Below, piece by piece: positions 1 through 4,158 of a stretch of DNA of 5,157 bases; position 1 is the first letter of the stretch, and each line of letters opens with the position of its first letter. The notes under the pieces are model-generated. The model saw only the letters and a list, made by a program, of their open reading frames with translations. It searched no databases and had not been told where the DNA came from. A program made the translations under genes and the position numbers. The stretch spans positions 1 to 5,157 of the forward strand of contig CANQZF010000131.1 in NCBI GenBank assembly GCA_947628265.1, read 5' to 3'. The DNA is from an uncultured Oscillospiraceae bacterium (GTDB taxonomy: Bacteria; Bacillota; Clostridia; Oscillospirales; Oscillospiraceae).

Positions 1-1
1 C

Positions 2-406
2 ACGCTGTGCCTTGCCAGACGCGCGAAGCGCGTCATCGGCGCGGAGATCGTCCCGGAGGCCATCGAGGACGCCAAACAAAACGCCCTTCGCAACCATATT
101 GAAAATGCGGAGTTTTTCTGCGGCGACGCCTCCGACGTCGCCCGAAAGCTCTCTCAGGACGGCGTCCGCCCGGACGTCATCGTCGTGGACCCGCCCCGCC
201 GGGGCCTGTCCCCGGAGGTCATCGAAACCATAGCCCAGATGTCCCCGGAGCGCGTGGTCTACGTCTCCTGCGACCCCGCCACCCTCTCCCGGGACCTCAA
301 GCTCTTCACCGCTCTCAACTACGCCCCCGCCAAAGCCGAGGCCGTGGACATGTTCCCGAGAACCGAGCATGTGGAGACGGTGGTGTTGATGTCTAAAAAA
401 GACTAA
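2..406 (+). CDS. rlmD: 23S rRNA (uracil-C5)-methyltransferase, RlmD/RlmCD/RumA type, C-terminal part (5' end outside window)
   Basis: The reading frame is open from base 2 to the TAA at 404-406, giving about 134 residues of a protein usually near 400-470 residues; the TRAM domain, iron-sulfur cysteines and start lie upstream of the window. The visible part is the SAM-dependent methyltransferase fold. It starts in the stretch ending AKRVIGAEIVPEAIEDAKQNA (SAM-binding acidic residue after the second strand). It continues with DPPRRGL (from base 188) and the nucleophile motif YVSCDPATLSRDL (Cys codon 269-271). It ends with MFPRTEHVETVVLMS, whose Glu (codon 374-376) matches the catalytic base of E. 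coli RumA. The family forms 5-methyluridine in 23S rRNA (U1939 in E. coli RlmD; U747 and U1939 in Gram-positive RlmCD) through a covalent Cys-C6 adduct. All catalytic residues in this part are present, so the gene looks functional. The family is certain. The exact target base, and so the symbol, is less certain, because paralogues (RlmC, TrmA-like) share these motifs. GC is high (42 of 60 bases in 181-240). Confidence 0.9.
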   Translation, partial: TLCLARRAKRVIGAEIVPEAIEDAKQNALRNHIENAEFFCGDASDVARKLSQDGVRPDVIVVDPPRRGLSPEVIETIAQMSPERVVYVSCDPATLSRDLKLFTALNYAPAKAEAVDMFPRTEHVETVVLMSKKD

Positions 407-434
407 ACGGCAAACCATAAAACGCAAAAGAAAC

Positions 435-440
435 AGGAGG
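435..440 (+). promoter_or_regulatory. Ribosome binding site AGGAGG for the EcsC-like gene
   Basis: A perfect AGGAGG lies 7 bases before the ATG at 448 and fixes that start. No convincing promoter pair was found in the 41 bases between the methyltransferase stop and this start, nor a terminator, so read-through transcription from the upstream gene is possible. Confidence 0.85.
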
Positions 441-447
441 TCATTCG

Positions 448-1371
448 ATGAACACGAACAAACAGGATCTGCAGGATAAAAACGCCTTTATCAAGGCGAA
501 AGACTCGTTCATAAAAGCGTTGGACCAAAATGAAAACGGCTCTGTTGATATTGAGGATATTATAGTTTTAGCTGTCAAAATGCCCGGCGTACATATCAAA
601 AGAGCGAGCTTTCTGAACAGAGAGCTGTTCAAAAACCATTCGCAGGAGGTCGTTGACAGGGCGATCGCGACCACTCCCGCTCAAGCCGGGATCCCCGCTG
701 ACGAAATAGACAAAATAGCGGATGAGGTTATCAAATATGAGCGGAACTGTGTGTCAGGCATTTCCGCCGCGTTGGGCGCTCCCGGCGGCTGGGCAATGAT
801 GGCAACTATTCCGGCCGACATCGTTCAGTATTACGGATATACGCTCCGCGCGACGCAAAAGCTGCTTTACCTTTACGGTTTCCCCGAAATTGATTCCGGC
901 GAAGACGGGCTGCAGCTTGACAGTCAGACGATCAATCAAATCATACTGTGTATCGGGGTCATGAACGGCGTTGCCGGAGCCAATAACGCCATTAAGGGCA
1001 TGGCAAAGGCGCTGGCGGTAGGCGTTGAAAAGAAATTACTGAATACGGCGCTGACCAAGGGGACTTTCTATCCGTTAGTGAAAGCTATCGCAAAATGGTT
1101 TGGCATAAAAATGACAAAATCTCTTTTTGCAGGATTTTTCAGGAAAGCAATTCCTGTTGTCGGCGGCGTTATCGGCGGCGGGATAACCTTCTTTTCATTT
1201 AAACCGTGCTGCTATAGATTAAAAAACGCTCTTCAGGATACTATGCTCTCAAACCCCCACCATATTTCTTCATCTGAAGAGGATACTTTTGTCAAAAACA
1301 TAAAAGAAGGTACTGTTATCGACGCCGATTACAGCGAAATTTCCTTCGACGAAGAGGATAATGAGGAATAA
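448..1371 (+). CDS. EF-hand-like / EcsC-like domain protein, function unknown
   Basis: This is an intact 307-residue protein starting at ATG 448 behind a perfect AGGAGG. Residues 26-37 (DQNENGSVDIED) fit a 12-residue EF-hand loop: D26, N28 and N30 at positions 1, 3 and 5, G31 at 6, V33 at 8, D34 at 9, and D37 at 12 where Glu is usual. Helical sequence lies on both sides. Residues about 95-265 resemble the EcsC family (PF12787 by recollection, not searched). They include a Gly/Ala-rich helix, GGWAMMATIPADIVQYYGYTL, then an R-x-x-Q-x-L-x-x-L-Y-G-F motif (from R134). Near 234-261 comes AIPVVGGVIGGG followed by FFSFKPCCYRL. The tail (276-307) is very acidic and contains VIDADYSEI. There is no signal peptide. 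The Gly-rich segments 111-131, 163-178 and 234-251 could associate with a membrane but are not clear transmembrane helices. EcsC is named after the third gene of the Bacillus ecs ABC-transporter operon; its biochemical role is not established. GC is markedly low (19 of 60 in 1081-1140). The EcsC-like call is fairly secure; binding of calcium is inference. Confidence 0.75.
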   Translation: MNTNKQDLQDKNAFIKAKDSFIKALDQNENGSVDIEDIIVLAVKMPGVHIKRASFLNRELFKNHSQEVVDRAIATTPAQAGIPADEIDKIADEVIKYERNCVSGISAALGAPGGWAMMATIPADIVQYYGYTLRATQKLLYLYGFPEIDSGEDGLQLDSQTINQIILCIGVMNGVAGANNAIKGMAKALAVGVEKKLLNTALTKGTFYPLVKAIAKWFGIKMTKSLFAGFFRKAIPVVGGVIGGGITFFSFKPCCYRLKNALQDTMLSNPHHISSSEEDTFVKNIKEGTVIDADYSEISFDEEDNEE

Positions 1372-1380
1372 CCGGGCCCC

Positions 1381-1401
1381 TCATCGCCGAATGGCCGATG
1401 A
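1381..1401 (+). other. Imperfect hairpin after the EcsC-like gene, weak terminator candidate
   Basis: TCATCG (1381-1386) pairs with CGATGA (1396-1401). Two inner C-G pairs, a GAAT loop and one bulged C complete the hairpin. It lies 9 bases after the stop at 1371. The nearest T-run (ATTTT, 1408-1412) is 6-7 bases beyond the stem and short, so this is at best a weak intrinsic terminator. It may equally be chance or an mRNA 3'-end structure. Confidence 0.3.
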
Positions 1402-1410
1402 AGACGGATT

Positions 1411-1438
1411 TTGTAAAATGCAACAGGGCAGATATGAA
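1411..1438 (+). promoter_or_regulatory. Candidate sigma-A-type promoter for the HTH_42-APH-MBL operon
   Basis: TTGTAA (1411-1416) matches 4 of 6 bases of the -35 consensus, and TATGAA (1433-1438) matches 4 of 6 of the -10 consensus, with a 16-base spacer. A transcript starting near 1445 would carry a leader of about 30 bases containing the ribosome binding site before ATG 1477. It would exclude the upstream in-frame ATG at 1438, which agrees with the chosen start. The match is modest and the local sequence is AT-rich, so chance is possible. Confidence 0.35.
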
Positions 1439-1447
1439 TGATTCATA
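1433..1447. promoter_or_regulatory. 15-bp perfect dyad overlapping the candidate -10, possible operator
   Basis: TATGAATGATTCATA is a perfect palindrome: 7-base arms TATGAAT and ATTCATA around a central G. It covers the proposed -10 box and the presumed start of transcription, a position typical of a repressor operator. No second copy was noticed in the window and no regulator gene lies beside it. The HTH_42 protein downstream has winged-helix folds but belongs to a glycosylase superfamily, so self-regulation is only a guess. Confidence 0.35.
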
Positions 1448-1476
1448 CAGAGGGACGAAAAAAGGGCGGGCTCATC

Positions 1477-2529
1477 ATGACCATTGAAGAACTGAAGCTC
1501 CGTCAGCTGACCAATCAGCATCTCATAACGCCCGCGGATAAAATGACGGTGCTTCACGACCTTTGCGGTGTTCAGGCGCAATTCATGGCAAACGCCATGC
1601 ACGCGCTGAAAATACGGTGTTTTGATTATCGGGAGGACTCGGTCAAAGACGGCGTTGTGAAGAACTGGACGGTCAGAGGGACGGTCCACGTATTCGCGGA
1701 AGACGATCTGCCATTATTTATTCACTGCAATAATGGGCGGGATTACCGGCGGAACGATTGGCACGGAGAGTCCTTTTGGAATCAGCGTGATACGTGGGCG
1801 CTGACGCCGGAGCGGCAGACTTATTTTGTAAATGTGATCATGGAGGCGCTCCAGAGCTCCGCGCTTACGAGAGAGGAATTAAAGGATGTATGCCGGCAAA
1901 AGGGCATGACCGGGCCGGAGGAAAGCAGTATGTTCGACGGGTGGGGCGGCGGCATCCGTGAAATGTGCGAACGCGGATTTATGAACTATGTCGTCCAGGA
2001 GGAAAAAGCTTTCTGCCTCTCCCCCGCGTTTACGCCCATCCCGGAGGGGGAGGCGCGGCTTGAAATGGCCCGCCGGTATTTTACGCACATGGGCCCCTCC
2101 ACCGTTCACGACGCCATGTACTATTTCCACGCCACAGCCGCCCAGGTCAAGGACTGGCTCTCCCGTCTGCCTGTATCAACGGCGGAATGTGAGGGCAGGA
2201 CTTATTACTATATCGACGATCATCAGGCATACGACCAGCCAATTCCCAAATGCTTATTCCTCGCGGGCTTTGACCAGCTTCTTCTGGCTCATGAGAAACG
2301 GGAGAGCCTCTTTTTGAGCCCGGAAAACAGGAGGGAGATATTCAATTTGGCGGGAATCGTCATGCCCGCGCTCTTAGTCAATGGCGAAGTAGTCGGCAAA
2401 TGGAAAAAGAAAAACGGGAAATTGTCGATCACAATGTTCAAATCCGTATCGCAACAGGAGAAAAACATCATTTCCGATGTCGCGGGTTCGTTGTGGGGCG
2501 AGCTTACGTCGGTCAAGTTTGAGGAATAA
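1477..2529 (+). CDS. Winged-helix HTH_42 protein, AlkZ/AlkX (YcaQ)-superfamily putative DNA glycosylase
   Basis: The protein has 350 residues from ATG 1477. This start is preferred over the in-frame ATG at 1438 because AAAGGGCGGG (1461-1470) sits 6 bases before it, and because MTIEELKLRQLTNQHL matches the usual beginning of this family. Diagnostic motifs are: LCGVQAQFMANAMHALKIR with Q33-A-Q35; NWTVRGTVHVFAEDDLPLF (W64 and R67-G-T); an FDQLLLAHEKR segment (D266); and VNGEVVGKWK near residues 301-309, just before the C-terminal sheet. In this superfamily (PF06224, HTH_42) three winged-helix units form a beta-clamp around DNA. Streptomyces AlkZ uses a Q-phi-Q motif to excise azinomycin-type crosslinked or alkylated bases, while E. 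coli AlkX/YcaQ has Q-phi-D. The QAQ here fits the AlkZ-like branch. Glycosylase activity is inferred; many close relatives are annotated only as winged-helix DNA-binding proteins. It is the first gene of a probable three-gene operon. GC is intermediate and falls at its 3' end (24 of 60 in 2401-2460). Confidence 0.8.
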   Translation: MTIEELKLRQLTNQHLITPADKMTVLHDLCGVQAQFMANAMHALKIRCFDYREDSVKDGVVKNWTVRGTVHVFAEDDLPLFIHCNNGRDYRRNDWHGESFWNQRDTWALTPERQTYFVNVIMEALQSSALTREELKDVCRQKGMTGPEESSMFDGWGGGIREMCERGFMNYVVQEEKAFCLSPAFTPIPEGEARLEMARRYFTHMGPSTVHDAMYYFHATAAQVKDWLSRLPVSTAECEGRTYYYIDDHQAYDQPIPKCLFLAGFDQLLLAHEKRESLFLSPENRREIFNLAGIVMPALLVNGEVVGKWKKKNGKLSITMFKSVSQQEKNIISDVAGSLWGELTSVKFEE

Positions 2530-2543
2530 GCGCCGCGCCCTTC

Positions 2544-2548
2544 GGAGG
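2544..2548 (+). promoter_or_regulatory. Ribosome binding site GGAGG for the APH-type kinase
   Basis: GGAGG lies 6 bases before ATG 2555 and picks that start over the in-frame ATG at 2570. It sits within the 25-base gap after the HTH_42 stop. No terminator lies in this gap, which supports joint transcription. Confidence 0.8.
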
Positions 2549-2554
2549 TAGTAA

Positions 2555-3421
2555 ATGGAATTTGTAAGCATGGAACCGATCCATAAAGGCTGGTCGGGGG
2601 ATTGGAAATACCGCGCCGTGACCGCTGACGGGACAAACTATCTTTTGCGAATAACGCCCAGGGAGAAAAGCGCGGGGCGGGCGGAGGCGTTTCGGATGGA
2701 GCGGCGGGTCGCGGCCCTGGGCGTTCCCATGTGCGGGCCCGTTGAGTTTGGCGTCCGCGAGGACGGGGTGTATACCGTTGAGACTTGGATCGACGGGGAG
2801 GACGCGGAGAGCGCGGTCCCCCTCCTGCCGGAGGCGCGGCAATACGCCTACGGGGTGGACGCCGGACAGATTTTGCGCAAAATTCACTCCATACCCGCCC
2901 CGGAGACCCAGGAGGACTGGGAGAGCCGTTTTAATCGGAAGATGGACTACAAAATCCAGAAATATATGGAGTGTGTGATCCATTATGAAAACGGACAGGC
3001 GTTCCTGGACTACATACGGGAAAACCGCCATCTCTTGAAGGGCCGGCCGCAGGGGTTTCAGCACGGCGACTACCACATCGGAAACATGATGATTGACCGG
3101 GAGGGGAAGCTGCAAATCATCGACTTTGACCGCTATGATTTTGGCGACCCGTGGGAGGAATTCAACCGCATCGTGTGGAGCGCCCAGTGCTCCCCGCTCT
3201 TCGCCTCCGGCATGGTGGACGGCTACTTTGAGGGCGCCGTCCCGCCGGAATTCTGGAAACTTCTGGCCCTCTACATCGCCAGCAACACCCTCTCTTCCGT
3301 TTACTGGGCGATCCCCTTCGGCCAGGGCGAGGTGGAGACGATGCTGAACCAAGCAAAGGATATTCTCCGCTGGTATGACAACATGCGCAAGATCGTGCCG
3401 GCGTGGTATAACACGAGATAA
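2555..3421 (+). CDS. APH-family small-molecule phosphotransferase (aminoglycoside phosphotransferase fold)
   Basis: This is an intact 288-residue protein with a complete APH/choline-kinase-like fold (PF01636 family). The N-lobe opens with HKGWSGDWKYRAVTADGTNYLLRI, a nucleotide-binding loop and strand where the usual ATP-contacting Lys seems replaced by R32. The EAFRMERRVAAL helix supplies the partner Glu, E49. TVETWIDGED (74-83) is the hinge. The Brenner-type catalytic loop is H170-G-D172-Y-H-I-G-N177, with D172 as the probable base and N177 and D190 (in IIDFDR) as magnesium ligands. A C-terminal helical lobe (WEEFNRIVW to WYNTR) would shape the substrate site. The family transfers the ATP gamma-phosphate to hydroxyls of aminoglycosides, macrolides, choline, sugars and other small molecules. 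Nothing here resembles a named resistance enzyme such as APH(3') closely enough to predict a drug. The protein is typical of uncharacterised Clostridia and Bacillus kinases. It is probably cytosolic. It lies 25 bases after the HTH_42 gene and 11 bases before the next gene. GC is high (45 of 60 in 2701-2760). Confidence 0.88.
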   Translation: MEFVSMEPIHKGWSGDWKYRAVTADGTNYLLRITPREKSAGRAEAFRMERRVAALGVPMCGPVEFGVREDGVYTVETWIDGEDAESAVPLLPEARQYAYGVDAGQILRKIHSIPAPETQEDWESRFNRKMDYKIQKYMECVIHYENGQAFLDYIRENRHLLKGRPQGFQHGDYHIGNMMIDREGKLQIIDFDRYDFGDPWEEFNRIVWSAQCSPLFASGMVDGYFEGAVPPEFWKLLALYIASNTLSSVYWAIPFGQGEVETMLNQAKDILRWYDNMRKIVPAWYNTR

Positions 3422-3425
3422 GGAG
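3421..3425 (+). promoter_or_regulatory. Ribosome binding site AGGAG that fixes the MBL start at 3433
   Basis: AGGAG begins with the last base of the kinase stop codon (TAA 3419-3421). It lies 7 bases before ATG 3433 but almost touches the earlier in-frame ATG at 3427, which is too close for normal initiation. The second ATG is therefore the better start. The overlap of the stop codon with the binding site suggests translational coupling of the two genes. Confidence 0.7.
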
Positions 3426-3432
3426 AATGAAT

Positions 3433-4119
3433 ATGGAAATTCTGAATATCGACCACCGGACCTGGCGTATTGAGGACGGGGGTGTGCGGTTTTTTCTGCT
3501 GGCGGGGGACGCGCGGGCGCTGCTGGTGGACTGCGGAATGACGGTACATAACGCCCGGGACATTGCGGAGGGCCTTGTCAGCGTTCCGGTGTCGCTTCTC
3601 ATCACCCACGCGGACCCGGACCACATCGGCTCCGTGGGGCAGTTTGAGGAGTTTTACATGCACCCGGCGGAGGCCACGAATTTTTACAAGTCCCAGGGCC
3701 GCTCCGGGCGCTTTCTCCCCGTCTGGGATGGGGACGTCATCGATCTTGGCGGACGGGAGCTGGAGATCCTCCACCTCCCCGGCCACACGCCGGGGAGCGT
3801 CACGGTGCTGGACAGGAGCTCCCGCGCCCTCTTCGGCGGCGACCCGGTGCAGGACGGGAGCATCTTCATGTTCGGGCCCCAGCGGGAGCTGCACGCCTAT
3901 GTGGCGAGCCTTGAGAAGCTGGAAAAGCTGCGTGACCGCTTTGACCTCATCTACCCCTCCCACGCCTCCTGCCCCGTGACGCCGGACATTATCCCCCGCC
4001 TCAAGGCGGCGGCCCAGGCGATCCTGGACGGCCAGCTCACCGGCCCGACTGTGGAGTTTCACGGCACCACCATCCGCCGTATCGACGCCGGCGTGGCCAC
4101 GTTCCTGTGCGATAAGTAA
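3433..4119 (+). CDS. MBL-fold metallo-hydrolase, glyoxalase-II-like, with HxDxDH motif
   Basis: The protein has 228 residues from ATG 3433 (two more if ATG 3427 were used) and shows the whole metallo-beta-lactamase fold (PF00753). After two N-terminal strands (WRIEDGGVRFFLLAGDARALLVDCGM, with D33), it carries LLITHADPDHIG. There H59, D61, D63 and H64 take the places of the H-x-H-x-D-H metal ligands, so Asp replaces the second His. Further ligands are H118 in LPGHTPGSV, D137 in LFGGDP and H177 in IYPSH. All other metal positions are kept, so a one- or two-metal hydrolase is expected. The fold covers glyoxalase II, lactonases, phosphodiesterases and beta-lactamases. The LPGHTPGS and GGDP motifs fit the broad glyoxalase-II-like group, and substrate cannot be predicted. 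There is no signal peptide, which argues against a periplasmic or secreted beta-lactamase. It is the last gene of the operon, read through from the kinase and ended by the hairpin at 4125. GC is very high (46 of 60 in 3781-3840). Confidence 0.87.
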   Translation: MEILNIDHRTWRIEDGGVRFFLLAGDARALLVDCGMTVHNARDIAEGLVSVPVSLLITHADPDHIGSVGQFEEFYMHPAEATNFYKSQGRSGRFLPVWDGDVIDLGGRELEILHLPGHTPGSVTVLDRSSRALFGGDPVQDGSIFMFGPQRELHAYVASLEKLEKLRDRFDLIYPSHASCPVTPDIIPRLKAAAQAILDGQLTGPTVEFHGTTIRRIDAGVATFLCDK

Positions 4120-4124
4120 AAAAT

Positions 4125-4153
4125 TCCTCCTTCCGGCTTTCCCGGAAGGAGGA
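4125..4153. terminator. Bidirectional intrinsic terminator between convergent genes
   Basis: TCCTCCTTCCGG (4125-4136) and CCGGAAGGAGGA (4142-4153) form a perfect 12-bp stem with a CTTTC loop. On the plus strand TCATTTTATT follows, giving a moderate U-tract. On the minus strand the stem is followed by ATTTTTTAC, the complement of the A-run at 4118-4123, which gives a better U-tract. It lies 5 bases after the MBL stop and 5 bases from the exporter stop, so it can end both transcripts. Confidence 0.92.
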
Positions 4154-4158
4154 TCATT

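Noticed and set aside
1381..1412. Firm terminator after the EcsC-like gene
   Set aside because: The hairpin has a bulge and the short T-run is several bases away from the stem, so it is listed only as a weak candidate.
1438..1476. Longer start of the HTH_42 protein at ATG 1438
   Set aside because: The ribosome binding site fits ATG 1477, the extra 13 residues (MIHTEGRKKGGLI) do not look like the family N-terminus, and ATG 1438 falls in the candidate -10 box and dyad.
2513..3352. Minus-strand open frame (279 codons) opposite the APH-type kinase
   Set aside because: It is antisense to an intact kinase with the HGDYHIGN and IIDFD motifs; there is no ribosome binding site or family resemblance.
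2555..3421. Named aminoglycoside resistance gene
   Set aside because: The fold and catalytic motifs are of the APH family, but the sequence does not resemble a known clinical APH enzyme, so no drug or symbol is assigned.
3301..4062. Minus-strand open frame (253 codons) opposite the MBL gene
   Set aside because: It is a shadow of the MBL gene and the kinase 3' end; composition is Arg/Val/His-rich and no domain is visible.
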